In this document: positions 34,080 to 45,841 of the stretch, piece after piece
Numbering within the stretch: position 1 is the first letter of the stretch
Layout of the letters: each line of letters starts with the position of its first letter
Assembly: GCA_033439685.1 (NCBI GenBank)
Contig: JAUEDM010000006.1
Location: 3,472,001 to 3,536,000, forward strand
Direction: 5' to 3'
DNA length: 64,000 nt
Source of the DNA: Apodospora peruviana
Lineage: Eukaryota; Ascomycota; Sordariomycetes; Sordariales; Lasiosphaeriaceae
Position numbers and translations under genes: made by a program
The notes under the pieces: generated by a model
What the model was told of the DNA's origin: nothing
The model's input: only the letters and a program-made list of their open reading frames with translations
The model's database searches: none

Positions 34080-35913
34080 CTATCTAGACTTGAACAGCGG
34101 CGTATCAACTTCGCAAACCGTCCCGGCCTCAGGAAGAGTCCCATTCGCAAAGTACGCCCGCAAGACCTTCGCCGTGCATGCCGAGGACTGCGAAGTAGAA
34201 GCATGCTAATATGCAGAGTTATATTGTCAGCAAGACCGTCTATCCAAGGTATCCCATCCGGTCGTTGCAAGATCCGAGAGCGGTGAGAGGGTTTACCTCA
34301 AACCCATCGGAACAATAGAGAAGAAAAGGAAATGACAAACTTACCCCGAAACCCCTCTGCTCCAAAACCACACTCCCCTCGAAAGAAGCACTCATATTCC
34401 TAGCCGACGCCACCGGCGTAACAGGATCATACGTGTTCCCCACAAACAGTACCGGCACCTTCGTCTTGACCTTAAAATCCCCGAGATACCGCTCTTTAGC
34501 CTCAAACGGCCACGGCGCGCACTGCGTCGCGAGGGTGGTCAGGTACGAGCCAAAGATCTCGCTTGACTTGGCCATATGCTCAACCTCGGGCCTCACATCC
34601 GCCAGCTCCGTCGCGCGGGGGATCGTGTCGCCGCACTTGATCCCCCACAGCGAGTCGTCGTCGCCCATGGCGATGCCCGCCTGGAGACCATTATAGTAGT
34701 CCACCACGGCGGTCAGGTTCCGCCTGTGCAGCAGGTAGTTGATGTGCACCGCCGCGTTGGCGATGGCAGAGGGGTACTTGATGACAATGTAATAAAGCTG
34801 GACGACGAACATGGCGTTGATGATGGTCGTGTTGACGGCGATCGGGTTGGCCTTGAAGTCTTCGATCAGTTGTATGAGAGTCGCTTCGAGTTCGGAGGCG
34901 GTCGAGTTGACTGTTGCGAGGGCGCATTTGGCGGGCCCGACGGCGATGCATTCGGAGAGGATGGCGCGGAAGGCGGCGTCCGCTGATAGGAGGCTGTCGA
35001 CGTCTCTGTGGTGTTGCGCGTACGATCAGTAACTCTATGGTATCGCCGAAAAGAAGCAAGAAAATGTGGTCTGAAGGCTTGACTTACATGTCGAAACGAT
35101 GGTAGTAGTTGTGTCCGTTGACGACGCCGTCGAGAACGAGACGATCCATCCGGTCGGGAAACATGGCAGCGACGGTCGCGCCCAGGAGGGAACCGTAGGA
35201 AATGCCTAGAAGGACAAGAGTGTGAGTTTCTATGCCGAATACCGGCACAATCATGAGGAGGAAGACACACCCCAGAAGCGCAGCAGTCCGTCCTCGCCGA
35301 GAGCATCAACGATCTGCATCATGTCTCTTGCCACAAACGCCGTACCAACCAGAGCACCCCGATCTGTAGTTGTGTTCCTGTTCCGACAGATATTGCTCAA
35401 GGCCTGCGTATTTGCCCAAGTATCAACAAGCGCGACATCCGACGCGTTCAGCGGAAGCAAAGGGTACTTGTAGCCGGCAATTTTCCTGTCAACCGGCGTG
35501 TCGAAGCACGAGAAGGTTAGAGTCTTTTCAACGCCACGAGGATCAAAGGCGATCAAGTCATATTGACCACCGGTCAGCCCATGAAAGGACGCTGTCATCA
35601 AGTCCAGTGTGTGAATTGCCCCATATCCTGGACCTCCGAAGTTGAAGAGAATGCTCCCCTTGGATGGGGCTTTGACGGCTCGGCTTCTGAGTAACGAGAG
35701 AGCTACCGTTTCGTTGCAGGCCGTGTTTGTGTAGTCGACAGGGACCAGTAGAGTGCCGCATTCGACTGGTAATGGTGACACACTCTGAAAGTCACAAGGT
35801 CCCCATTTTATCTGCTGTGAGCTGTTGGTCAAGGTGTGTAAGGGGCTGCCCAGGACGGCTGGAGCCAGCGCGAGGAGGTTGATGAATGTTATGAAGACGG
35901 TCATGGCCGGCAT
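34080..35913 (-). CDS. Secreted S33-type peptidase (alpha/beta hydrolase with TAP-like C-terminal domain)
   Basis: Four exons on the minus strand: 35913-35271, 35205-35088, 35005-34345 and 34205-34080, giving 515 residues. A signal peptide covers residues 1-22 (INLLALAPAVLGS). The oxyanion-hole motif FNFGGPGYG, the nucleophile elbow GISYG (Ser217, spanning intron 1), Asp447 in NTYDPVTP and His475 directly after intron 3 form a complete catalytic triad. The C-terminal part with CTAK, NGTLPEAGTVCEVD is the TAP-like domain of fungal and Streptomyces tripeptidyl or prolyl aminopeptidases. It would release short N-terminal peptides or residues from extracellular peptides. Asn-rich glycosylation sites fit secretion. 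Confidence 0.9.
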
Positions 35914-35996
35914 TGTGAAGTTGTACTAGGGCGGGAGTGTGTTGGTGGGAGCGGATGGTTCAAGATCAAGTTGACATATCGAGAAGACGCTTTGCA

Positions 35997-36005
35997 CTTT
36001 ATATA
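35997..36005 (-). promoter_or_regulatory. TATA box of the S33 peptidase gene
   Basis: TATATAAAG on the minus strand, about 85 bases upstream of the ATG at 35913. Confidence 0.5.
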
Positions 36006-36069
36006 TTGTTCATGGAGAGGCATTTGAAAGAGAAAACAAGGCAGATATATTGCATCGTAAATCGTCCAT

Positions 36070-36146
36070 CCGCAGCAGAGATCCGCAGCAGAGATCCGCA
36101 GCAGAGATCCGCAGCAGAGATTCGCAGCAGAGATTCGCAGCAGAGA
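36070..36146. repeat. 13-bp tandem repeat, six copies
   Basis: The unit CCGCAGCAGAGAT is repeated four times without change and then twice with T as first base; the last copy has a change at its end. It begins 65 bases upstream of the peptidase TATA box. Because 13 is not a multiple of three, it is open in several frames; the frames carry no meaning. Confidence 0.95.
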
Positions 36147-36800
36147 CGGCGAACAGCTGACTTCCCCATCATCGAGACTTGGTACAAGGTATTTCCAAAA
36201 AGAGTTCGTAGGAGCACGCAGCTTACGATTCTGCCCACCTGAAAGCCTGCTGTCGTTTTCACGTTGTGTTGAGGCTAGCTTCGCCTCAGCTGCCTGCCAT
36301 GCCCAAGCCCTGAACTCAGCGGCACGGACAACGCGGACCCATTTCCCAAAACGGCAATAAGCAGTACCAAGTACACATGGGGGTCACAACAAAACCGTCC
36401 AATTGGACATGAATGTTCCGGTTACCTATAACCCGCCGCCTACAAGGAAAACAGTGTTCCGGTCCTAAGACAAAAGGGGCATTAGCAGGTATTCTACATG
36501 GGCGCAATGTCACGGCGGTGACTAGACCAATTGACCACTAGGCCAACCGTGCCCTGTAAAAGGATACAAGACAACGAAGTTACGAGGCTTCGTTGGTTCA
36601 ATTGGTTATATATATACTGTGTGCGACCATGATGACTGTCGCACACAATATCTTGAAGTTGACTCCACTTTCAGCGCATTAGAAAAAGGCACTGCTGGGT
36701 TCCATGTCACACAGGGGTTTGCAAACAAAAGACCACCTGCAAAAAAAGCTAGCATACCAAATTCTAATAACTTGTAGATGACGAAAAATATTAAAAACTA
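36147..36800. other. Intergenic region upstream of tRNA-Gly
   Basis: No gene seen. It includes the presumed upstream region of the S33 peptidase gene and the 3' flank of the minus-strand tRNA gene. On the plus strand, an A/T-rich stretch (36750-36800) directly precedes the tRNA and contains T runs on the transcribed strand that could stop RNA polymerase III. Confidence 0.45.
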
Positions 36801-36871
36801 TGCGTCAGCCGCGAATCGAACGCGGGGCCCATCGATGGCAACGATGGATTTTACCACTAAACCACTGACGC
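36801..36871 (-). tRNA. tRNA-Gly (anticodon GCC)
   Basis: 71 bases on the minus strand, no intron. The acceptor stem pairs GCGTCAG with CTGACGC and the discriminator base is A. The D arm carries GGTTTAGTGGTAAAATC (A box), the anticodon stem is CATCG/CGATG around loop TTGCCAT, and the T loop is TTCGATT (B box). The anticodon GCC is at 36837-36839 of the window and reads Gly codons GGC/GGU. The gene stands alone. Confidence 0.96.
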
Positions 36872-37371
36872 TTGGCAACTCGAGATGGAAATCATGGTGG
36901 ATTTCATTGTATATTAATGCAGTAGCGCATCCAAATCAACAAACCCTCCAAGTAAATCCACTTTCCAAATGACAGCTCTGCTACGGTGAAACCGTAGTGC
37001 AGTTACTTGCCGGTTCTTGGGAAGGATAGGAGAATACTTTAGATACCTGACTAAGACGTATATTTAAATCTCCCTGGTAACCTTTGCTAACTTTACTATA
37101 GCAGGTTTTAAATGTCTAGTATGCCCGTTGGTGAAAGATTAGCATTAGGGTATAAACTATATATCAATGGTATTTTCTTGTCTTATCCAGGGCTTAACAA
37201 AGCCACTTATTAAGGGGTTGAATTTCGGGAATGGAGGTGCTCAAGTCCTAACTCGTCATTGATTCGCTATAATTATCGGTCCTTGACGGACTTCTTTGTC
37301 CGGCCCTGAAGCAATCACAACCCTCGCTGGCGCCAACTTGTGGTATCCCTTAGCTTAAATCATTACACCCA
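36872..37371. other. Intergenic region, A/T-rich
   Basis: Between tRNA-Gly and the CorA-like gene. No gene seen. Sequence at 37090-37115 matches the inverted 33824-33848 segment with a few mismatches. Confidence 0.45.
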
Positions 37372-39400
37372 TCATTTCTCCTTTACTCCCGGCGTACTGC
37401 TACTAGGTCTGCTAGCACTACTGTTGCTAGTATACACCATCGCGCCGCCGCTTCCTCCTCCTCCTCCTCCTCCTCCTCCTCCTCCTTTACCAACACCGCT
37501 GTGAACCATCGTAATAGCGCGTCTGACAGTTCCGAAATGGTCAGAATCTTGATCATGATTGTCGTCGTCCTCCCGCTCCTGCGTGTAGTAGCGCCACCCA
37601 TAAATGGTGGCAGCAGTAAGGATGACTGATATGATGACCCAGAGCCATCCGTAAGCACCGAACACCACGTCCGATCCAGGATCTGTTGAACCGAGGGGGC
37701 CAGCGGTTAAATTTGACCGGGGACTGTCAGCGTCGGCGGCGGTTTTTTGGAAGCGGATGTCGAGCCATCTCAGCTTCCAATCGAAGACAGGCATGGCAAA
37801 TATGGTCTTTTGTGGTTATTGTTGTGAATCCGTCAGCTGGGAGAAACAAGAAGAGTAAGGAAGATATACCCACCGCAACGCTTGTCATGGGAAGATAGAG
37901 CATCGCGACAAATGCGAGCACGGTGCTGGCTTTTGCTTGGTGGCGGCTAGCCTGTGCTTCGTGAAGCCCAGCTTCTGATTCTAGTCTTGACATCTCGGCC
38001 ATATACTATCAAACGATCATTAGTATGGGTCTCTTTGATTCGTGTAAAATCTAGAGCGGATGATATTTGCTTTCTTACCAATTCCCTCGTGAAAGCCAGT
38101 TCATCAGACATCATTCGACACTTGGCCATCATTCCCTCGTAGTGAAGACATATCTCCTTGAAGCGTTGCTTGTATCTTTCCGTATCTGCCGCGAGCTCAT
38201 TGCCAGGCCATCTGACGTGGTGCGCTTGTACAGCTGCGGCTTGTCGAGACGGCGTTTGGTCAGCTGGGAGCTGTTGCTGAGCATCAACCTGGGTAGTGAC
38301 TGGCGGCGCGACCTCGTCCTCTAACTTTGTAATCTGTTCCAGCATTTTCTCCACCTGACATTTTGCCACCCTCACCTCCTCCTCCAGTTTCCTAGATTGC
38401 ACGCGACAATTTCTTAGTCGGGCATTATCGATGTTGAGGCGGCGCCGCTTTTTGCTCGTCTTGGCTTCCTCAAAGGTCCTCAAGTCGAGCTTATCAATAA
38501 TCTCCTCAAATTCAGCCGTGAGTTCCTCTAGGAAGTTCTGCATCCTGTTCCGCTGAAGCTCTTCAAATATGCCGATCATGAGGAGGGGATGCGATTTTAC
38601 TTCTGGAGAGCCTTCAAGTAGCTTTTGTGCTTCCTCCATTTGACTCTCATTGCAGCCATATACAACCGCAACAGTGACTCTGGGCCGTCGGAAGTACGTA
38701 GACGAGACCGCGATGTTGTCTGGAAAGTTCTCCGAAGACATGACTGCGGTAAACATATCCAACGTCTCGTTGCCATGATCTTTGACGAGATGGGTTGTCA
38801 TTGTTGACAAGAAGTTGCCCAACATCGGGTCGCACACGGCGTTATGGAGGTAGAAGAATTGTGTGACCAGTTTCCAGTCTTCAAGAGAAAATGGAAGCGC
38901 GTTGAGTGCAGGTTCAACAGTTTGGGTAAGAGGCTTGGCGCGTGCTGATAGCCTGCATTGCGGGATTGGCATGAGTTCGTCGAACGACACAGGCAGGTGA
39001 GAATATAACATCAAAGACCAAACTTACAACACGTGGTAGCCAGATCGGTCAATATCATCAGGCGGAATTTGGGTGAGATCCGCCGTAGATTCAAGGCCCT
39101 AGGTAAGTTACAGGCCGATGTCAGCATAGTTTGGTCAGGTAATTGATGCCAACTTGGTCGTGGTAACTCGCCTCTCGCCATTTAGACCATTCTTCCTCAC
39201 TCACGAGCTCCATTGTGCCATTCACATTGCCCTGTGTCCTACAATGAGCAAAGAATCCTGACTCAATATTTTTATGAGGGATATTAGCCTACTTGTCGTC
39301 GCAAAACCTTGCAAGCAAATTTGTCTCCTTGGTTATAATTGAAGAAATAGTCATCGTCTGTTATCGTCAAAAACGGGTCGATAACAGTTGGCCACTCCAT
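37372..39400 (-). CDS. CorA-like two-helix membrane protein
   Basis: Six exons on the minus strand: 39400-39293, 39231-39172, 39098-39028, 38952-38079, 38005-37874 and 37806-37372, giving 559 residues with consistent phases. The N-terminus begins MEWPTVIDPFLTITDDDYF. A long helical region (about 250-395) leads to membrane helix 1 (VLAFVAMLYLPMTSVATIF, about 398-418) followed by AMPVFDW, then helix 2 (WLWVIISVILTAATIYGW, about 469-486). This is the plan of the fungal CorA-like Mg2+ transporter-related proteins. The GMN motif of true CorA channels is absent, as is common in this fungal group, so ion transport is uncertain. The tail has 11 consecutive glycines. The junction of exons 2 and 3 is best explained by a GC-AG intron (GAG|GCGAGT); the weaker alternative is CAA|GTTGGC. 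Confidence 0.82.
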
Positions 39401-39504
39401 TTCACGGCACTGGAGCTGCGCAACTGGCGCAGCAGATTCGAGGCTTCAGAGAGCTGCAATGACCTGCTCAAGTCAACCTGGGTGGCCGAGGCTGCCTCCG
39501 CCGT

Positions 39505-39510
39505 CTTATA
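39505..39510 (-). promoter_or_regulatory. TATA-like box of the CorA-like gene
   Basis: TATAAG on the minus strand about 105 bases upstream of the ATG at 39400, supporting that start. Confidence 0.35.
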
Positions 39511-40598
39511 AGGGCAAGATATTTCTTCAGTTCAGTCAAGAGCTGCAGGCCACCCCTTCAAGAGGCAACCAGTAAAACTACTATTGGTCAGAGTTTCGGC
39601 CTCGAGCAGATAGGCGTGCATTATTGCATTACCATCATGGCCCGTGTTCCACAGCGATGATGGAGGGTTGCTTGGCCAATGGCACCAACTCGGCGTGCTG
39701 TTAGCTTGGTGTTGCAGTGACGGTGATTAGTTGGACCGAGCAGGTCTCGCATTGGGTAGTCACGTACACCCCGTATCTCTTCCCGCTGCTGCTCGGGGTC
39801 TGAAGAAGTCGTACGAGAGCGCGAATTCATTGGAGGGATGTGCGTCAGCCGTGAGCGGGAGTTCTAACTGGACACCAACTTTATGCTGTGTTGACCCAAC
39901 CACATATGGTGGCGTCCAGCTGCATTGGAACACATTGGAACAGGGCAACAGGCCGCTTGAAGTCAGACCTCGTAAGCAGCACCAAGTGTAACATCAACGT
40001 GGACTGCTTCTCATCTCTGTTGCAGTTTTATCTTCCCCAAATTGTGATTCCACTGCTGCCACGTTCAGCATTTTGGGCATCGTTTGTCAAGTTGGGAAAT
40101 CAGCAAACGTGTCTTGGAGTCGCTGGGATCGTGCAAGCAAATGGAAACATTGTTAGCAGTTCTCTCGGCGGAGCAATACTATATAACATACTATAATCTT
40201 AGGGAAAGAGACCAAGAAAGAAATGTTTTTCAAAATGAGACACCAACAAAGTCTGCGACACTTGATATTGACGGGAGCCACTGCATCCTTTATCTGCGTT
40301 CGGTGCAACCCCGTGCAGTGAGGCAGCTGGGAAGAGACCAACGACACCACCAAGCCACTCACGTGCAGATCTGCCTGTTCTGCGGTCATCCGCCGCGCGC
40401 TGCCATTCGCCTCTCAAAAAAAATTCCTCGCTTCCTGAAACAACGTCATCTGTTCCTCAATCAGACCATGTGCGACATCTCCAGTGCCTATCCACCCACG
40501 GCCTCTTGAGAAGTCGCTCTATACTGAACATTCTCTTTGTCATTCCAAGGTCCTTTTGCTCTTTTTGCCTTCGACCAGACGCCGCGGGCGCCAGAACG
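39511..40598. other. Divergent intergenic region, no gene seen
   Basis: About 1.1 kb between the CorA-like gene and the small plus-strand locus at 40.6 kb. No domain-bearing frame or RNA gene found. Confidence 0.5.
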
Positions 40599-41245
40599 AT
40601 GGCGGCGGACCAGACTCCAACTTTGTGGGCGTGCGAAACGCGGTTCCAGACGCGAATGGCCGACCCTACCAAGTTAATAGAAATCGCAGACGACATATTC
40701 AAGAATCCGAATGATTATGAACTCGTTGTACGGCTCTCATCTCTTCCATCAAGGCTGCTCGCAGAGAACTGACCATTGGGCAAATCATCCTCATAGCGCT
40801 TCAGAGTAAACCACTGGAAAATACTTTCAAACCGGCCGTTAAAGACGGTAACCACCACCCACTCCAGCCCACCGGCCCTGGCATCATTGGGAGTAATGAC
40901 GAGGAGCACGGACTCATATTCTAACTGCACTTTCAGGAAGAGCTTAGGAAGCTCGAGAAGGGCGCCTCTAAGTCCTACACACCTTCCGGCCCCCCTCAAC
41001 CCAAACGATCCGTAACCAGCACTCCCAGAAAATCGACTGAGAGACCAGAAATGGCAAGAGCACCACCAACAGCTCCGGATCCGAGAAGCCAGCAGCTAGG
41101 GGCTTCCCAACGAACAGACACCAATGCGACCACTGCGAGCCAGACCTCGATCATCCAGGATTTAGGCGAAAAATGGCGGAAAGCTTTGAGAGTAATCGGC
41201 GTAAGCAGAGCTTTGCTTAAGAGTAAGACCGACAGCCCAGTATAG
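40599..41245 (+). pseudogene. Small gene of unknown family, probably frame-damaged
   Basis: Three coding-like pieces lie in a row. Piece 1 starts at ATG 40599 (MAADQTPTLW, then MADPTKLIEIADDIFKNPNDYE). Piece 2, in another frame from about 40728, reads ALISSIKAARRELTIGQIIL and runs to a donor at 40848. An intron with a CTAAC branch (40919-40923) leads to piece 3, 40941-41245, a Ser/Thr/Pro-rich tail ending GVSRALLKSKTDSPV. Pieces 2 and 3 join cleanly in phase. Pieces 1 and 2 overlap the same text but differ in frame, and no normal-length intron fits between them, so a one-base change is likely; a missed upstream donor is the alternative. The family is not recognised. Confidence 0.35.
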
Positions 41246-42140
41246 TGCGTTTGACTGAAAAGACACTGTACCGATCTGAGCATATGTTATGGGGTCGGGT
41301 GCGTTTTGCTGCGTTTTGGTAGGGAGGGAAACTATAAGGGATATATTCTCATCAAAGTTGTAATCACTGGTTTATATACCTTGCAGAGTTAGAATTTGAA
41401 GTCAAATCTCAACAGTACCATGAGCAGCGAATACCAGATAATGGGTCTGCGGAGCAGTTAGAGTCGACAATGCAACACGGGGACTCATCAGCTAACGATA
41501 ACCGTCACTACACCTCTGCCGGGATTTAACATGCTATGGTAGTAGTATATTGAAAGGCGCTGGCTAGGGCAAGAAGATACCTCCGTATACAATTCGCAAT
41601 TTGGAATATATCTCGATCTAGCAAGTAGCCGTTCCAGCACCCATTGTAAAAGGGGCTGCAATATCCAGCATATGCGTTCCAGGAAGATGAGTATCAAAGT
41701 TATCTACCAGGCATGACGACCCGGGGTCTTCTTATGCAAACAGAATGGGACCTTGCAGAGTCCCCCCGAGTAATTATACTAAGGCTTTGGATTCCGACCA
41801 GAAAACTTTTCAGGGCGGTCCTAAGAACACCGTTACGCACCACACCAAACACACACATGCTGCACAGGGTCTTCCTACATGAAAAAACTGGACCGAGGGT
41901 CCGAAAGCTCGCGAGGTCTTGTCCGCAGGGTCGAGATCAGCATCAAACCCGATATTGCCACAACAGTGTTCACAAGGCAAGCACTTCAATCAGTCAATGT
42001 CTTTTGATATGACCTATAAATGCTAAAAGCCAAAGTTTCATGTTGATGCCTAAGTAAACTCGGGGAAACCACAACCAACTCGAGCGGTACAAGTGTACCA
42101 AACTCCCTCACTCAACCCCGGTTGGTCCAAGCCCAAGTTT
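41246..42140. other. Intergenic region, no gene seen
   Basis: About 0.9 kb of moderately A/T-rich sequence between the small decayed locus and the M28 gene stop codon. Nothing recognisable. Confidence 0.5.
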
Positions 42141-43601
42141 CTAGAGGTAAGATGCTTCCACGAGGAACGCCACCGTGAACTTGGCATGCCGAAGGACAGC
42201 AGGCCATTGAATGGTCGAATAAGCCTAGTCTCAATAATCAGCATCCGCATGCTAATACCTAGAGAGAAAAAAAAAATTGAAAAAAAATAAAAAAATGAAA
42301 CGGATTGCTTACATCGTTGGCAGTATGGATATACGGCGACGAAGTAGCCATCTTCTCATCGCAAACATACGCAGCAGCTGGACAAGGCACCAATCATCAG
42401 TACCAACACCTCACAATTACAAAGACAGGAGACCCACGAAAACCATTCGACCGCGCAGACGCATGATCCGAGCATCCATACCCGCACGCATCGCTGGTGG
42501 TCGTCCCCGTGTACGCGGTAGCAATGACGCGGGTGTACGCCGTCAGAGCCGAGTCGACGTAGTCGGTGTAGATGGAGATCTTGCCGCTTGGCGAGTAGCC
42601 GGCCATGTCCTGGTTCACGACGGCGAGCACTTTCTTGGCGGCGGACTTGTAGTTGGCAAAGACGGCGGCCGATCCCAGCAAGCCACCCTCCTCGGCGGCG
42701 TAGAAGTGGAACTCGAGCGTGTCCTTGGGCGCGAACTTGGCATTCGCAAGAACGCGGAGAGCTTCGAGGATGACGACCACGCCGGAACCGTTGTCGTCGG
42801 CGCCCGGGCCACGGGCCGTGGAGGAGCCGCCGGTTGAGTCAAAGTGCGCGGAGACGATTACTGTTTGTCGTTTAGTTAGATTTTTGTGCGAGAATGTGTG
42901 ATGGGGTAGACAGCCTACCGATACTGCTGTTGGTTCCTGGGATCTTGGCAATGATTGAGGGCTGGTTGAAGGCCGAATGGGTGAACTGCGTCACCGTGAT
43001 GGCCGGGTTCGCGGCAGCGACGCTCTTTACCGTATTAAAGAGCCATGTTGCTGCTTGGGTGCCATACGTGCTTTTGTAGTATCGGTTATAGTAGCTGTTG
43101 TCAGGTCAGTCTTCCAGTCCGGTTGATGTTCATCTTGAGGAATGAGGTCATACTTGGTCAATGTCGTTAGCCAGCTCTGCGGGTTTGTTGTTGACACCTG
43201 TGAGACCAGGGGGTTGGCTTGGGTCTGATGAGTCGCGCTGGTTGGGTAAGTGATGGCGCGTGATGCGAGCTTGACTTCCTTGCCGCTTGGTGTGGACAGG
43301 AGAGCAAGCACTTCGGGGTCCTGTGTAATTCCCCATTTGTTTTGGTTAACGACCAGATCTTCCTGGACATGAAAAAAAAAAAAAAAAGATTAGAATTCAC
43401 CTTGATATCTGTGATATCGACAAAACCAATGTTCTTCGCAGTATACTTGCTGATCTTGTCCTCCTCAGTGACCCAAGTGCCGGGATCTGTTGGGGAGGTC
43501 TTGATCAGTCGAAGGCCCGCGCTCAACTTGTCTGCAGGCGCGGCAGAGACAAGAGCGACCGAACTGGCCAGGGCAGAGAATACCACAGCAGAGAACCGCA
43601 T
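42141..43601 (-). CDS. Secreted M28 aminopeptidase (leucine aminopeptidase type)
   Basis: Six exons on the minus strand: 43601-43401, 43362-43154, 43094-42919, 42860-42438, 42377-42313 and 42224-42141, giving 385 residues. A signal peptide covers residues 1-20 (SALASSVALVSA), followed by a propeptide. The two-zinc site is complete: His201 (SAHFD), Asp217/218 (GADDNGSG), Glu252/253 (AAEEGGLLG), Asp280 (NQDMAGY) and His354 (YIHTAND). Length and order match the fungal extracellular leucine aminopeptidases, which remove N-terminal residues from peptides. The first intron contains a 16-base T run on the coding strand near its acceptor. The short last exons were found from the conserved C-terminal end (AKFTVAFLVEASYL). 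Confidence 0.92.
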
Positions 43602-43685
43602 CTTTGAAGAATGTAGTATTTTGAGATCAAACTGCCAACGACATCAGAAGGAGAGACTGGGGGAGCTACCATATCGGTCTCTCCT

Positions 43686-43691
43686 CTTATA
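43686..43691 (-). promoter_or_regulatory. TATA-like box of the M28 aminopeptidase gene
   Basis: TATAAG on the minus strand 85 bases upstream of the ATG at 43601, preceded by a GAGG-rich stretch. Confidence 0.45.
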
Positions 43692-45841
43692 CCCTCTACA
43701 GCATATAGAAACATCCAGCCATTTGTTCTAGAAGGCCACGAACCAACTCTCACATCAAGCCGGCCAGATGGCCGAGTGTTTGCCAAGCAACGCAGAACTC
43801 GGTACATGGCTTCCTAAACAAGGAGCTTAAACAAGACTCGATCGTGGCGGAGTCTCGAACAGGCAGGTCAGGGGTCGTGGCGTCGCTTATCTCTGCCGCC
43901 CAGGCCCGGCTGCCGTAGGATTGCAACTTTATGCACACCATCATGCACAGCACCCGCCAGACTATTGCGACCCTGTGCCCAATCAACTTCCGCAACAGCG
44001 CTAGCTCCGGTAGTGGCCATCCTCACCCCCACGAATCGCCTTTCTTCAGCCCCTTGCAGAGCTGCCCAGTCTCGTTCTTTCCCCGGTTTCTCGTTGTCGG
44101 CGATCGGCAGACTAATCTAAGTGACAAAGAAGGTTTGGCAGGAGCTGAGAATTACAGGTGGTAGATATCCCTTCAGGGGTCACGCGAGTTCTGTATTCCC
44201 TTATCTTGGCCAAGACATTATGCAGTAGTGGTGGTTGCGGTAGAGATGGTGACTACGAGGTCTGGTTCGTTCTTTACACATGCTCTTTGTAAGGTCGCGG
44301 GGAGTTGTGGCAATGTTATTTGGCTGGACAGCTGCCCCTGAGGCGCCGGCGGTTGATCTGACTGTGTGCAGTCGTACCCTCGAGCACTTGGATAGTTGCA
44401 CAGACCGTCAGATGATTGGTAAACTTGATTCGTCATTCTCATGCCGAGTTTTGCCTCTGGCACTCAACCAAGGTTTGAAGAATTGGAAGTTGTCATAAGA
44501 TATATGGGTATGTACTGGAAATTTGTGTTAAGCAGTAAACCATTGCCCCATGCCGCATGCGCCTCCATCCGTCTTGTAATGCCCGCCCGAAACGCCGTAT
44601 TAAATACTCCATCCCACCACGACATCAAGAAATATTTTTTAGCCGCTTAATCTCGCCCTGAGCAGTGCACAAATTGTCAGTCCGCAGGTCACGAGTGTCT
44701 CGTAATGACTCTTGTCCGTAGTTCAGCACAAGTGGTAGTTCAGCGAAAACTCACGTCTCGCAAATATCTGTCCGACTTGATCCTCCATCTGACGAGCTCC
44801 GGGCCAATAAGACCGCATGTAAACAGGGACAGCCCGAGTCGAGGTGAAGTTCTCTGAGAAACCAAGAAATGTCAGCAGCTAATGACTAAAACAAAGTCAA
44901 TTAATGACCTACTTTTATAGTGTATTGTTTTGGCCCGCATATTTGATCGAGGATTGCAGTGTGTTTGCTGTAGTTGGTTGATCTTGAATCGAAATATGCG
45001 TGTTCCCAATCCAGGGGAGCATCTGTCCAGGAAATCATTGTCGCTGACGTTTGTGACGATGGGTGTGTGTGTTCGAGTCCGAGGTTCGATAATAACTCCA
45101 GCGTTGTCTCTCCCGTTTTGTCGTTTCACTGTCAGTCGATCGTATTGCTGATTCAACAAAAGAACAAGAACCAAACTAAGAACTGGACCTGGTCATCATT
45201 CATATATCACTTTCGTTTAAGTTTTGTTAACTAGAAGGAAGCCCTCGGATCTCAAGGAAGAGGATCAAAAAAGATTGCATAACGTTATCGGTAAGAAGCT
45301 TGATTTGTGAGATATTGCATCGAGGCATCCAACTGGTAATCCGCTCTGGCGGCTATCGCCTCCCTGACCAACCATATAGCAGGAATGTCAAGAGCTGATT
45401 TTCTTCTTTTTGGGTTCCGATGCCATCCAAATCCTTCTGGATTTTTCGGGAGCTGCTCGCTCCGCCACTCGCATCCGATGGCAACCATTGATCCTACGTG
45501 CGCTTACTATCTCCTCGAGGAGCTAATGCTGCGGCGTAGACAACGGGTGATTCCGATCCTGGAAGGCATGTAATTGTCAGCTTCAGAAATGCCGGAAAAT
45601 TGAATGGGGACTCAGCTGATCCGCGATCTGCATCTTGAATAAATGTTTGCCAAGACTGCAAGTCTTCAGGTAGGATTGTGTCTAACATGGCTTCCTACTC
45701 AGCATCCTTTTTTTCTTGCATTCCACTGTGTTAGGAATTCCCAGGCTCTTACTGGACCCATCCTGTTCCTGCGGTAGGTCCGGGACGCATTGTCTGCGTA
45801 AAAGCTCACCCTCTAGAGAAACATATACGCCATTCTACGGT

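Noticed and set aside
45065..45095. GTTCGAGTCCGAGGTTCG as a possible tRNA T arm
   Set aside because: No A box or acceptor stem at the right distance on either strand.
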